Shown here piece by piece: positions 22,891 to 31,479 of a stretch of 36,078 nucleotides of DNA. Position numbers and translations under genes: made by a program. Source of the stretch: Nitrospirota bacterium (GTDB taxonomy: Bacteria > Nitrospirota > Nitrospiria > Nitrospirales > NS-4); assembly GCA_004298335.1 (NCBI GenBank), contig SCTG01000203.1, positions 1 through 36,078 on the forward strand, given 5' to 3'. The notes beneath the pieces are model-generated. The model was given only the letters and a program-made list of their open reading frames with translations. It did not search any database and was not told the origin of the DNA. Position 1 is the first letter of the stretch, and every line of letters starts with the position of its first letter.

Positions 22891-23556
22891 TTACTTAATT
22901 ATTGCTGGGGTATTTTTGACCCAAATTACACCCCTACCAAACATCTGTGTCTGAATGACTACAGCGTAGTCGCCTACCCAAGCCTCAACCTTGTAGGTAA
23001 GACCACCGAACTGGGCAGGAGCTAGGGTAGCAATCTGGTCTGAGGTGTTAGGCCGTAGACCTGAACCTACCTTATATAGTCGCCAGGACTGAACACTGCC
23101 AGGCAGGGTAACGGTTTGTCGGGCAGGAGATGGTGCTGGCGGTGGTACTACGCTTTTAAGGCGATAGATGGCCGCTACACGGCTCAGAGATATAGCTCGA
23201 TAGACACCAATAGCATTTTTACCAATACCATTGCCGCCCCCCATAGCATTTTGTTCTAGTAACCAGATACCAGAAGCGTCTTTATGGTCAAATAGACCGA
23301 TATGACCATAAGGATTACCAGATAGACCATAGAGAACTACGACATCACCAGGCTTGTAATCTGAAACTCGGCTAAAATGCTGAACAAAAGTAGGTGAGGG
23401 TCGGTTGGCGTAATCGATAGCGTTACCCCAGATACCCGAGGGGAAGCCATTCTCTTTACACCATTCTAAAATTAAATCTACGCATTGGTAAGCGTAAACG
23501 TGGTCGTAGTCTATTCTGCGACCATTCCACTCTGATTTAAATGATTGATATGTCAT
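22891..23556 (-). CDS. Endolysin (CHAP domain + C-terminal binding domain)
   Basis: This 221-residue protein has a CHAP cysteine peptidase/amidase at residues 10-130: YQCVDLILEW (C25), IWGNAIDYA, PGDVVVLYGLSGNPYGHIGLFD (H85), LLEQNAMGG (E101, N103). A Pro-rich linker (VVPPPAPSPARQ) leads to a C-terminal module of about 80 residues (SWRLYKVGSGLRPN and YKVEAWVGDYAVV) resembling an SH3-like cell-wall binding domain. It cleaves peptidoglycan at the end of infection and needs a holin to reach it. It overlaps the upstream membrane-protein gene by 20 nt. Confidence 0.9.
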   Translation of the reverse strand: MTYQSFKSEWNGRRIDYDHVYAYQCVDLILEWCKENGFPSGIWGNAIDYANRPSPTFVQHFSRVSDYKPGDVVVLYGLSGNPYGHIGLFDHKDASGIWLLEQNAMGGGNGIGKNAIGVYRAISLSRVAAIYRLKSVVPPPAPSPARQTVTLPGSVQSWRLYKVGSGLRPNTSDQIATLAPAQFGGLTYKVEAWVGDYAVVIQTQMFGRGVIWVKNTPAIIK

Positions 23557-23956
23557 GATTTCCTTTCATCTTATGAAAATTTAATAACACGAAACTATGG
23601 AACAAAGCAATCAGAACTACTGAGGCTTTATCGGCGGCTAGGAAAGTTCGGGGTCGCATGACTCCATCAGCAAAGTGTCCTAAAGCGATAGTCTGAATGA
23701 CCGCAATAGCTGCTATTACTAATAGGAATTGTTGGGGTAGTATCATCATTAAAGACTTTACTCCATCGGGTCGATAAACTGCCCTGATAGCAAGAATAGA
23801 GAACGAAATAAGAACAATGATTAAAAGCTGGCGATTGGGGAAAACTTGGTGGAGTAGATTTAAGCCAGTCACTCGTTCAGGAGCAGTGTCAAATATCAGA
23901 AGCCCAGCCCAGAATAAATGCAATGTAGAGGCCATCCAAACGGCAGTATTTTTCAT
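23537..23956 (-). CDS. Membrane protein with four spans, 139 residues (possible holin)
   Basis: Four hydrophobic stretches are visible (HLFWAGLLIF, LLIIVLISFSILAI, FLLVIAAIAVIQTI, VVLIALFHSFVLL). It sits directly upstream of the endolysin and could be a holin or lysis accessory. The length of 139 residues with four spans is unlike the smallest holins. The family is unknown. Confidence 0.6.
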   Translation of the reverse strand: MKNTAVWMASTLHLFWAGLLIFDTAPERVTGLNLLHQVFPNRQLLIIVLISFSILAIRAVYRPDGVKSLMMILPQQFLLVIAAIAVIQTIALGHFADGVMRPRTFLAADKASVVLIALFHSFVLLNFHKMKGNHDISII

Positions 23957-24312
23957 TTCTTTGCTAACTTCTCCGCAGTTCTATCTTGGTTTTCGACAAT
24001 TTTCTTCAGAACCTTAACTACTTGCTCATTACGCCTGGCGGCATTATTGTCGTGGTGTTGCATCATCTCGAATAACTTATCTACATTGGGAGCAGATTCA
24101 AGTTTGATAATCTTTTCATTTAAGCTAGCAATTGTCTGACCCATAGTATTTTTATCAGTTTGGAGATTATCAGCTCGTTCTTTTTCGCCCTCATAGTTTG
24201 ACTTCCAAACATCCGCCCGACCCCTAATGAGAGTAAACAGCCCGACTACTAAAGCCACCCCAATTAAAACATAAGTATTCAGATTAGTTATGGAGTCAGC
24301 CAGATAAATCAT
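23953..24312 (-). CDS. Membrane-anchored coiled-coil protein, 119 residues
   Basis: An N-terminal membrane segment (YVLIGVALVVGLFTLIRGR) is followed by long helical coiled-coil sequence (KERADNLQTDKNTMGQTIAS and VVKVLKKIVENQ). This layout resembles inner-membrane spanins (Rz-type), but no second spanin partner is evident, and the similarity is only architectural. Confidence 0.6.
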   Translation of the reverse strand: MIYLADSITNLNTYVLIGVALVVGLFTLIRGRADVWKSNYEGEKERADNLQTDKNTMGQTIASLNEKIIKLESAPNVDKLFEMMQHHDNNAARRNEQVVKVLKKIVENQDRTAEKLAKK

Positions 24313-24333
24313 GGTATCTCAAGGATAATTTCA

Positions 24334-24792
24334 TTAAGCTACGGTTTCCCAGTAGCCTCTAACTACCAAAGTAACGGCGGACATGTTCGCATTACTTACT
24401 GAATAATCAAAGCTCTGTGATGCGTCTAGCTTGACTGCGGTAGTATTATGAACCTGTACATTTGCTACCTGTGTAGTGAGAATTGTTGTCGTAGAATCTT
24501 GTGCATCACCACTACCTGTCGTTCTCAGATACAAATGCCTTGTTGTGTCAGTGGATGTACCTACAGCATGTAGAAGTACCGCCGTTGCAGTTGCACTGGT
24601 GTTGGCGGTTATATCTACGGAAGTCCAGTTAGTGTTGGCAGGGTCAACAGCATTAACAACTACAACTCCTGGATCTATAGCCACGAACCTTGAGATCACA
24701 GAATCAAAATAAGCATCATTCGTACCTAATATATTCCATTTAGCAGCCGAGGGTTGCTCACCAAAGACTACTGACCAAGCTGCATAACTCAT
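24334..24792 (-). CDS. Tail-associated protein, 152 residues
   Basis: The start YAAWSVVFGEQPSAAKWNIL followed by GTNDAYF is a common opening of phage tail-tip or fibre-like proteins. The C-terminal half is beta-rich (HLYLRTTGSG, LVVRGYWET). It follows the tail-tip genes, so it may be a minor appendage. Exact function unknown. Confidence 0.6.
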   Translation of the reverse strand: MSYAAWSVVFGEQPSAAKWNILGTNDAYFDSVISRFVAIDPGVVVVNAVDPANTNWTSVDITANTSATATAVLLHAVGTSTDTTRHLYLRTTGSGDAQDSTTTILTTQVANVQVHNTTAVKLDASQSFDYSVSNANMSAVTLVVRGYWETVA

Positions 24793-25097
24793 CAGACTTC
24801 CACCATCTTAAATTGCTTTTCATCTGGTATCTGTAAACTACGAGCGATTTTTTCAACTGTCATCACACTGCCTTGAACTAAAGCATCAAACTCATCTTTC
24901 TCAGCGGCTGCAAGACGATTATCATTCCCACAGCGACATTCGAAACCCCATTGTAAATCTTTGCGCCAACGGCCAGCTAAGATATTAGTAAGCATTTGTT
25001 TAGCGAAATCTAAAATCAGATGATTAGCGGTTTCAATCGTTAGGATATCGCTTTCACCGCACTTCAAACAGGTAACTCTGTATTTCTTCTGTTGCAT
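24792..25097 (-). CDS. Zinc-ribbon protein, 101 residues
   Basis: Paired Cys residues (CLKCG near the start and FECRCGNDN about 50 residues later) indicate a zinc ribbon. It lies among tail genes but may be a regulator. It starts MQQKKYRVTCLKCGES; no other domain is seen. Confidence 0.6.
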   Translation of the reverse strand: MQQKKYRVTCLKCGESDILTIETANHLILDFAKQMLTNILAGRWRKDLQWGFECRCGNDNRLAAAEKDEFDALVQGSVMTVEKIARSLQIPDEKQFKMVEV

Positions 25098-25135
25098 AGC
25101 TTTATTGAACCTTAATTCTGAGATTGGTCAAGAAC

Positions 25136-25543
25136 TCAAAATGCAAAGGCCAAAACCTTATAATAAATGTTAATCCCAGATTGACTGATACTACGATCCC
25201 ATAAATCGATATTTAAAGAATAAGATGTAGGCTTGGTGCTGGTCATGATATATAAATTACCGTTTCTTTGAACATTGCCTGTAGAAATATTCATTTGGTT
25301 AAATGGAATCGGAAAATTTTCTATTGTACCAGCACCAAGATTCCAGTTAGTTGTAAAGCCTATTGCATTCAAGAAAAAATTAGCAGTGTCTATTGGTAGC
25401 GCAACAGACAATGATAAAGAATATCCAGTACCAGCACTTGACATTGATTGATTTAAAAAAGAACCACGAGCAATGACATTCCCTCTGTTGGGATTAGTTG
25501 AACCGCCTAATTGGTCGGTTGATTGTGGGTAAAAATCAGTCAT
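25136..25543 (-). CDS. Tail-associated protein, 135 residues
   Basis: A beta-rich protein (GTGYSLSLSVALPIDTANFF and NAIGFTTNWNLGAG). It follows the large tail-tip protein and overlaps it by 4 nt. It is probably a minor tail protein; I do not recognise the family. Confidence 0.6.
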   Translation of the reverse strand: MTDFYPQSTDQLGGSTNPNRGNVIARGSFLNQSMSSAGTGYSLSLSVALPIDTANFFLNAIGFTTNWNLGAGTIENFPIPFNQMNISTGNVQRNGNLYIMTSTKPTSYSLNIDLWDRSISQSGINIYYKVLAFAF

Positions 25544-27084
25544 GGTGAAATTTTATCACTCCCACCTATGGTGCTAATACCAATTCGGAAGTAGCTGGTT
25601 ATAGTTTTCTGTAGTAAAAGCAAGTCCTGTGTAAAACCTACTGATGGATCGAGAGTAGTTTTATAATCAAAGATTCGCCAATAACGACCTTGCCAACTAA
25701 TAAGATCGCCTAATTGAAGTTGTGGCATAGCTTTAATTGTAATCTGTTGAATATTACTGGGATCGGAGAAATCATTTAATATCATTTGTGAAAGTGTCTG
25801 CGCCCAAATCTGGCTACCGATGAAATCATTATTTAATGTAAGTATCTGCGTATCGTAAGCAGTCACAGAAGAATCGTCTTTTGCCCGATAGTAAAGATTA
25901 GTAGAAACTAATGCTGGCCTACCGTAAAGAGTTAATGAAGTAATATAAGCTGTGCTTGAACTGGAATTATTAAAGGTCAACTTAGCCGCTTGAGCAAAGG
26001 CACTATACGATTTAAGAGTAACCGAAGAAGTTAGATCAGTCCCAGTACCATCGCTGATACTATTAGCAACCCAATAGGCAGGTGTATCAAGAGCTAATAT
26101 TGGATCATTAAAATTAACAAATAAATCAGTTGTAGTATTCGGTGCTAGGGTAAGTGGTGATGCTAAAGTAAACAAAAGCTGATCTGTTTGTTTAGTACGG
26201 ATATTAGATGTGATTTCGACTAGATTTATAAGATGCGATAAATCTGGCGATTTTGCATCTATTACTTGAGAGGTGTTAATAACCATTTGGACATTGGTAT
26301 AAGGTGCACTATTCCAGTGATAGCGATTTTCAAACTTAAAAGTGCCTGATTCATCTTGGTAATAATGTCCACCCTCGGCTTCTACGAGTTGTCCGAAAGC
26401 ATCTGCGAAATTAGTTCCTACAGGAAAATATCCAAACGGTATTAAGTTGACACCAGTATCATAATCGTATTGTGCCGTGTTCATCCCCATCAAAGAAGAT
26501 AAGGTGGTCAGAACTTGGTCGGTTCTCTGACCAGTAAACATCACGGCAGTATCTAGTTTTTTGTCTTTGAAATAAGACACATAGTCCATCAATTTCAAAT
26601 TCACAGACCTATCCCTCACACCTACTTCTGGCTGGTCAGAGATCAATCCTGCAAATTGCGGTATGCTGATATTAACTCCACCGATATTAAAACCAGCGTT
26701 TATAATGGCTGGCCGACTCGGTAAAATAGCGGTAGATATCTCCGAGTTTCCACCCATATAACGAGGCGTAAAACGCCCAGAGGAGTTATCTAAGACTGCT
26801 TCGGCCAAAGCCATCGTTAAACCGCCTGTCGGCATGTTATAGCCTCGTTCCCAGCCTAGACTCATTGCATAAGCTGATTCATCGAAGTATTTATAGTTAG
26901 AAGGTGAGCCAACTGCACCAGCAGTAATCCCAATAATGTCATTTCCACCGATAGTCGAAACACCAATAGTGAAGGTCTTATTCCCAAGTACGTTTTGACG
27001 ATGCCAAGATATCAAAAGATTCTCGACTATTCGCCTGGTAAAATCTTTTTCCTCGGCTGTGAATGCAGCATTTACCGACTGCAT
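25540..27084 (-). CDS. Large tail-tip/baseplate protein, 514 residues
   Basis: It follows the tape measure and a short tail protein, the place of the tail hub or baseplate protein in siphoviruses. GGLTMALAEAVLDNSSGRFTPRYMGG and VNLKLMDYVSYF resemble hub-like segments. Residues around FTIGVSTIGGNDIIG near the N-terminus recur as FRIGISTIGGSDKI at the very C-terminus. GGAG precedes ATG 27084 by 7 nt. Confidence 0.75.
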   Translation of the reverse strand: MQSVNAAFTAEEKDFTRRIVENLLISWHRQNVLGNKTFTIGVSTIGGNDIIGITAGAVGSPSNYKYFDESAYAMSLGWERGYNMPTGGLTMALAEAVLDNSSGRFTPRYMGGNSEISTAILPSRPAIINAGFNIGGVNISIPQFAGLISDQPEVGVRDRSVNLKLMDYVSYFKDKKLDTAVMFTGQRTDQVLTTLSSLMGMNTAQYDYDTGVNLIPFGYFPVGTNFADAFGQLVEAEGGHYYQDESGTFKFENRYHWNSAPYTNVQMVINTSQVIDAKSPDLSHLINLVEITSNIRTKQTDQLLFTLASPLTLAPNTTTDLFVNFNDPILALDTPAYWVANSISDGTGTDLTSSVTLKSYSAFAQAAKLTFNNSSSSTAYITSLTLYGRPALVSTNLYYRAKDDSSVTAYDTQILTLNNDFIGSQIWAQTLSQMILNDFSDPSNIQQITIKAMPQLQLGDLISWQGRYWRIFDYKTTLDPSVGFTQDLLLLQKTITSYFRIGISTIGGSDKISP

Positions 27085-27085
27085 A

Positions 27086-27451
27086 CTACTGCTCCGTCAA
27101 AACGAGTACAAAATCGGTTAAGAAGGTGCTCCCAGGGATATTGTAATCTCGTGTCAGAAGATCAAGATGGCAATTCCTCGAAGTGGTGGCCGCACCGTTA
27201 TAGTTAATATCGGTTATCTGAAAGCTCCTAGCTGTCCCGTCTAATAGAAAAGCTTGATAAATCGTATTGATAACTGCCCAATCAGTAGCATTGACATTAT
27301 TATAAACTAATGTGAAAACATTCTTATTATTGCCGAAGTAATCTCGGTTGATATTCCCACCCAAAGTGCGGTTCTGAGCTACCTGTGTACTGTTGGACTC
27401 GTTCATTGAGTTCGGTTTGCGGATTGACGTAGAATTTAAAAGCCAGCTCAT
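27086..27451 (-). CDS. Distal tail protein-like, 121 residues
   Basis: It lies between the tape measure and the hub-like protein. It begins MSWLLNSTSIRKPNSMNE and contains DWAVINTIYQAF and NCHLDLLTRDYNIPGS. Position suggests a distal-tail or tail-completion protein; it is shorter than typical Dit proteins. ATG overlaps the TMP stop by 4 nt. Confidence 0.6.
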   Translation of the reverse strand: MSWLLNSTSIRKPNSMNESNSTQVAQNRTLGGNINRDYFGNNKNVFTLVYNNVNATDWAVINTIYQAFLLDGTARSFQITDINYNGAATTSRNCHLDLLTRDYNIPGSTFLTDFVLVLTEQ

Positions 27452-29112
27452 GCTACTCCTATCAGACTACCAACGGTAGTGTTTTTAGAAGCGGCAGCAT
27501 CTTGCAAAGCTTTAAGAATCTGTAAGGCGTGTTTTCTAGCGTCTATCTGAGAACCAGTGAATGCGCCAGCATTGATAGATATATTGATGTTAGCTCCCGA
27601 AGGGCTTTTGCCGTTAGGTATTACTTGTTCTCCACCATGTACTACTGCCAACATCGGTTGACCGATTGCGCCAGGCACGGTTCCACCTTCTGCAAAACCT
27701 GGGATATGACCTAAAAGACCGCCAATTCCATGAAGCAAATTAGAAGGTGCGCCAGTAATATCGTGTTTGACATGATTGAATAGATCGACCACATCTTTAA
27801 TACCAGCCTTAATAATCTTGAAAGCTTCTCTAAATGGCCAGGTAATAATATCCACCAGACCATCGAATGCCTTGCCTATGGCGTTTGGAATTCCTCTAAA
27901 GATGTTGATTATGACACCGCCTAAATTACCAAACCAGCTTATAAGATCACCTATTATGCGAATTACGAATCCCAAAACTGACAAGACTACATTTAAAGCG
28001 TTGATGAATATCCAAATAGCACCTACAACAACCACTCCGATTACTACAGCTATTACTTTTAAGGCATCTGTCAATGCAGGTTCGAGGATTTTCCATAATT
28101 TTAAAATCTGTGGCATCAACCGAGTTTCAATAGTGTCTGCTAACTGTTTTAGCGAAGGCCAGAATACCTCAACAATTACATGAGTGATTCGCTCAACAAT
28201 ATCTACAAATCTATTAAAGCCAGGCTCAATGTAATTTATAATCGAGTTGTAAACGTCCATTATCTTCTCAAAAGTTTGTTTAAGAACTTCTACAAAAGTT
28301 TTTAGGGCATTTACTGTATTGTGGATAACTTTTTGCCAATCTACCCTAGCGATCACATCAGCTAACTTAGCAACGAAAGGTGTTAGGGCTTGGACTATAA
28401 CCTTCCCAACACTTTCTTTTACATCATCGAAAGAATTTTTTAACTTCATGAGCGAACCAGCAAAAGTATTTCCTGCGGCCACCGCCGAGCCACCAAATTC
28501 TTTAGTTAGCTCTTTCAAAATAACACCTTGAGCAGCCGCTAGATTGTTGGCATCGACAAAGTTTTGTATCTGTTGTTTTTGGGTTTCACTAAATGTAACA
28601 CCTATTCGGTGCAAAGCTGTAATACCTGTAACTGGATCGTTCAAAGCCTTACCGACCTGAATAGATGCGCTTTGTAGATCCTCGTGCATGGCTGTCGCTA
28701 GATCAAGAATAGCAGGGATGGCTTTTTGGAAAACTGCACCATGAATCTGAGTAAAGGTCAAGAGCATGGCTTGAGCAGAACCTACTTGTTCATCTGAGAA
28801 TTTAGTAACTTTTTGCAAAGCTGCCGATTGCTCGTTTAGATCTTGTAGCTGGAGCTTTGCCGCCTCATGGGTTGATTTCAAAACAGCGACTAATTGTGTC
28901 TGAACATTCTCAGATTCAGAATAAGACTTAACCGATAAAGCTCCGAAAGCTACCGCCGCACCACCAGCCGCTAGGAGTGCTTTACCAGCAACTTCAGCGA
29001 TTCCTGCGATCTTACCGCCAATCCCACCTACGTTATCGGAAAAGCCCTTTAAAACACTACTGGCTCGATCTTCGGCTGTAATTACGGCTTTAATATCTGC
29101 TGTGTTGGCCAT
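27448..29112 (-). CDS. Tail tape measure protein
   Basis: This 554-residue protein starts MANTADIKAVITAEDRASSV and has a tape-measure core: a long alternation of Ala-rich and hydrophobic helices, a membrane-active segment (about 350-420, VIGVVVVGAIWIFINALNVV) and a C-terminal Gly-rich AEGGTVPGAIGQPMLAVVHG tail. It determines tail length. At 554 residues it predicts a tail of roughly 80 nm by the usual scaling (inference). Its start overlaps the end of the frameshifted chaperone product. Confidence 0.88.
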   Translation of the reverse strand: MANTADIKAVITAEDRASSVLKGFSDNVGGIGGKIAGIAEVAGKALLAAGGAAVAFGALSVKSYSESENVQTQLVAVLKSTHEAAKLQLQDLNEQSAALQKVTKFSDEQVGSAQAMLLTFTQIHGAVFQKAIPAILDLATAMHEDLQSASIQVGKALNDPVTGITALHRIGVTFSETQKQQIQNFVDANNLAAAQGVILKELTKEFGGSAVAAGNTFAGSLMKLKNSFDDVKESVGKVIVQALTPFVAKLADVIARVDWQKVIHNTVNALKTFVEVLKQTFEKIMDVYNSIINYIEPGFNRFVDIVERITHVIVEVFWPSLKQLADTIETRLMPQILKLWKILEPALTDALKVIAVVIGVVVVGAIWIFINALNVVLSVLGFVIRIIGDLISWFGNLGGVIINIFRGIPNAIGKAFDGLVDIITWPFREAFKIIKAGIKDVVDLFNHVKHDITGAPSNLLHGIGGLLGHIPGFAEGGTVPGAIGQPMLAVVHGGEQVIPNGKSPSGANINISINAGAFTGSQIDARKHALQILKALQDAAASKNTTVGSLIGVA

Positions 29113-29658
29113 GTTTTGCTTCTAGTTCCTGCATCTTAATATTATCCAGTTGCTTCTCCTGTATTAGATTATAGATGAGTAAATTAGTAAAGAACTGATC
29201 AGCAGGTTCAGCTTCCATTTCAGCCGCCGATAACTTAAAGATCGAACGGTATTTGTATTTTAGATACTCGATTGGTGGTTGGCTTCTGGCGATGCCGTCT
29301 GAGTCAATGGAGTCGAAGAAGTCCTCGACTCCTGCTCTAAATTTGAGCTTACGCCCGATAACCCCTGGAAGCAGTGGATTGCGGTGTCTGCATCGATATT
29401 GTCCATGTCCTCTTTGGTAACATCCTCAATCATACCTTCTTTATTTGGGAATTTTCCATCTAGGAAATATTCCTTCAAAACATCAAGCATTATGCCAATA
29501 GACTTGGTTTTTTCTTCCTGGGCTGCATCTTCTTTTGGAAGCTTGGCTAGGAGTGTTTCTAACTCACTAACAGGGATAGCCCTGAAAGTTAAATAAGCAT
29601 CTTTATATTCGTCACCTAAGAACTCTAGTGTGACCTTCTTACGAATTGTTAGAGCCAT
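29090..29658 (-). CDS. Tail assembly chaperone frameshift fusion (GT-type, 189 residues)
   Basis: If ribosomes slip -1 at AGGGG (29366-29362), the first 99 residues of the chaperone continue as VIGRKLKFRAGVEDFFDSID and EYLKYKYRSIFKLSAAEMEAEP to a TAA at 29092-29090, a total of 189 residues. This extension frame is open and protein-like, whereas frame 0 after the slip is Ser/Thr-rich and looks like a frameshift read-out. The -1 product overlaps the tape measure start by 23 nt. This is the classic G/GT arrangement of siphovirus tails, where the fusion guides tape-measure assembly. The extension lacks a start of its own and is easily missed by ORF callers. Confidence 0.85.
29260..29658 (-). CDS. 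Tail assembly chaperone (G-type), frame-0 product
   Basis: This 132-residue protein begins MALTIRKKVTLEFLGDEYKD and contains AIPVSELETLLAKLPKED and KEYFLDGKFPNKEG. It precedes the tape measure, as expected of the chaperone. The last 33 residues (from about residue 100) are low-complexity Ser/Thr/Gln, consistent with being the frame-0 tail of a frameshifting gene. Most ribosomes are expected to make this form. Confidence 0.82.
   Translation of the reverse strand: MALTIRKKVTLEFLGDEYKDAYLTFRAIPVSELETLLAKLPKEDAAQEEKTKSIGIMLDVLKEYFLDGKFPNKEGMIEDVTKEDMDNIDADTAIHCFQGLSGVSSNLEQESRTSSTPLTQTASPEANHQSSI
29359..29368 (-). other. Programmed -1 frameshift site (CCAGGGGTTA)
   Basis: Frame-0 codons are CAG GGG TTA. 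Glycine tRNA on GGG can slip one base back onto GGG (AGGGG), then read GTT in the -1 frame. The site ends the chaperone-like part and begins the open extension. It is unlike lambda GGGAAAG but fits a run-of-four slippery motif. No pseudoknot downstream was assessed. Confidence 0.75.
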
Positions 29659-29670
29659 TATGAACCCTTT

Positions 29671-30627
29671 CTAATAGCTTGTTTTCAGATTAGTTAATAC
29701 TGCTGTGCTAATTATATCGAGTCCGTTGGTAGCATCATAGTTTGCTTTGAAGTTAATCTTTTGCTTGGATATAGCATTCAAGGTAAAGTCAGGTGTCCAT
29801 TGGCTAAAGCTAACTCTTGGGAATTGAAGTTGCAGTATTGAGTTTGCACCATTGACAAACTTTACTTCCATTGCATCATAGGTATTATCTCGCATTAGAT
29901 TACGGTAAGTTTCATCTTCAAGTTTCAGTTCCAAAGTACCTTCTACCGATAGTTGCTGACTTAGGATGTCGATAGGCTCAACAGTACCCATAGTTTCATC
30001 GAACATGGAATTGCGATTGATAGTCATATCGAAATTGGTCAGGTTCAATTTGGAAGCACCCGACAATCCACCGATACTGGAAGCCAGACGAACCTGAACG
30101 TGCTGGTGCAGGAATTTAGAACCGAGCGAAGTAAAGGTTGGTGAAAGAGTTCCCCAGTCATTGGATTTTCGACTCTTTATTGTAAAGGAATATTCCACCA
30201 TTCCTTTCGGTGCTGCGGTGATTTTAAGACTGTCGATAACTCCGAGTCTGAAGGCATAGTTACGATCTGGGTCTTTCCAGTAAAACGTCAGGGTCTGGGC
30301 TGTGTTGGTCTGAGAAAGAGTAAAAGTATGTGTATAAGGCGAACCGCCAGTAGTAACAGGTGCAGCACCCAATAGTCCCATTAAGATATAGCCCAAAGCA
30401 GTATCATAAAGTTCAGCATCGACAGAGCCTTGAGCCATCTTGAATGTTACATAAAAGCTGTCTTGATCAGCGATGTTCCCAAGTCCTTGCGATTCAGAAG
30501 CCGATTCAATGCCGTCAAAGAAAGACATCTTAGCATTAGGAATCCAATAAGCAGGAGCTACGGCTGTGCCACGACTGGCCTCTTTTGCTACCCCCAGTGA
30601 TCCTCTCCGTCCGATGAACTTTGTCAT
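29671..30627 (-). CDS. Major tail (tube) protein
   Basis: This 318-residue protein has the tail-tube opening GRRGSLGVAKEASRGTAVAP, a feature of siphovirus tail tube proteins, and beta-rich repeats (QTLTFYWKDPDRNYAFRLGV, GMVEYSFTIKSRKS). It polymerises into the tail tube. It lies just before the chaperone pair and tape measure. ATG 30627 is preceded by a 13-nt gap. Confidence 0.85.
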   Translation of the reverse strand: MTKFIGRRGSLGVAKEASRGTAVAPAYWIPNAKMSFFDGIESASESQGLGNIADQDSFYVTFKMAQGSVDAELYDTALGYILMGLLGAAPVTTGGSPYTHTFTLSQTNTAQTLTFYWKDPDRNYAFRLGVIDSLKITAAPKGMVEYSFTIKSRKSNDWGTLSPTFTSLGSKFLHQHVQVRLASSIGGLSGASKLNLTNFDMTINRNSMFDETMGTVEPIDILSQQLSVEGTLELKLEDETYRNLMRDNTYDAMEVKFVNGANSILQLQFPRVSFSQWTPDFTLNAISKQKINFKANYDATNGLDIISTAVLTNLKTSY

Positions 30628-30640
30628 AGTTTACCTCTTA

Positions 30641-31090
30641 TTATTGAACCCTAAATTCTGTGTAGATCCTTAGCGTTGCTTCAACTGCCTTGACCATTCC
30701 TGATTCGATTGCGGTTTCACCCCATTGGATGTCTGTCGCAGCTTCGAAGAACAGGACAGGCGAACCTTCACCTGTAAAATTAGTATCAAGTGTATTTATT
30801 ATTTCGTCAAGAACTGTTGCAACGGTTTGTTCGGCGTATTCTAATCTGTTAGTTCCTGCTGGAAGTCCAGGCATATCCTGACTTATTGGAAAAAGTATAG
30901 TAATTCGAAACGCATAAATCCGCTTGTTATTGGCCGTATCTACAAACTCGCCATCCATACCAGTTGCTTCAACAAAAACGGCTGGCCAACCAGAGGGGTT
31001 AAGTTCTTGATGACCATAGGTTCGTTCTACCGATGGACAAGCTTGAATGTAATCCATTATTTGATTCTTTAAAGTGGTCGATATGCTCAT
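30641..31090 (-). CDS. Tail terminator/completion-like protein, 149 residues
   Basis: Positioned directly before the major tail protein, it resembles tail terminator proteins (gpU-like): LKNQIMDYIQACPSVERTYG and ATDIQWGETAIESGMVKAVE. It is probably the cap that ends tail tube growth. Motif evidence is weak; position is the main support. Confidence 0.6.
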   Translation of the reverse strand: MSISTTLKNQIMDYIQACPSVERTYGHQELNPSGWPAVFVEATGMDGEFVDTANNKRIYAFRITILFPISQDMPGLPAGTNRLEYAEQTVATVLDEIINTLDTNFTGEGSPVLFFEAATDIQWGETAIESGMVKAVEATLRIYTEFRVQ

Positions 31091-31479
31091 TTAGTGTCCT
31101 TGCCTATTTTGGATAATACATTATTAACGGCTTCTGAAAAGAACTTATCCGTTAATTCCTGTTCAGTATTGACAGCGTTTTGCAAAAATGGCCTAGCTTT
31201 CATAAATCTTGTGCCATCATGAACAAATTTTGCATACTCAATATCAACTGCATAAACACCTTTTAGCTGAGTAAATAAAGGTGGCCTTTCAGTGGCGGAT
31301 AAAAGACCACCAGTTATTATGTTTATCCCTCTGGCTGGATGGACATTTCTAATAGTTTCCCCCTGAATAGTAATCAAGGTTTTCTTAATGGCGTTACCTA
31401 ACTCTTTCAGCATCAGATCAGGCGATTGCCTAAAGGCTTTCTTTATCTGATCGAGGTTCTTAATCTGTATATTAACCAT
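31087..31479 (-). CDS. HK97 gp10-like head-tail connector
   Basis: This 130-residue protein shows the gp10/neck-type core: IKNLDQIKKAFRQSPDLMLK and VDIEYAKFVHDGTRFMKARP. YAKFVHDGTRFMKARPFL is the hallmark of the family. It connects head to tail. It overlaps its neighbours by 4 and 8 nt. Confidence 0.85.
   Translation of the reverse strand: MVNIQIKNLDQIKKAFRQSPDLMLKELGNAIKKTLITIQGETIRNVHPARGINIITGGLLSATERPPLFTQLKGVYAVDIEYAKFVHDGTRFMKARPFLQNAVNTEQELTDKFFSEAVNNVLSKIGKDTK

Noticed and set aside
28318..28327. DnaA-box-like TGTGGATAA inside the tape measure gene, and TTATCCACA near 34175 in the protease gene
   Set aside because: Single scattered matches in coding sequence are compatible with chance; only the cluster at 19.1-19.7 kb stands out.
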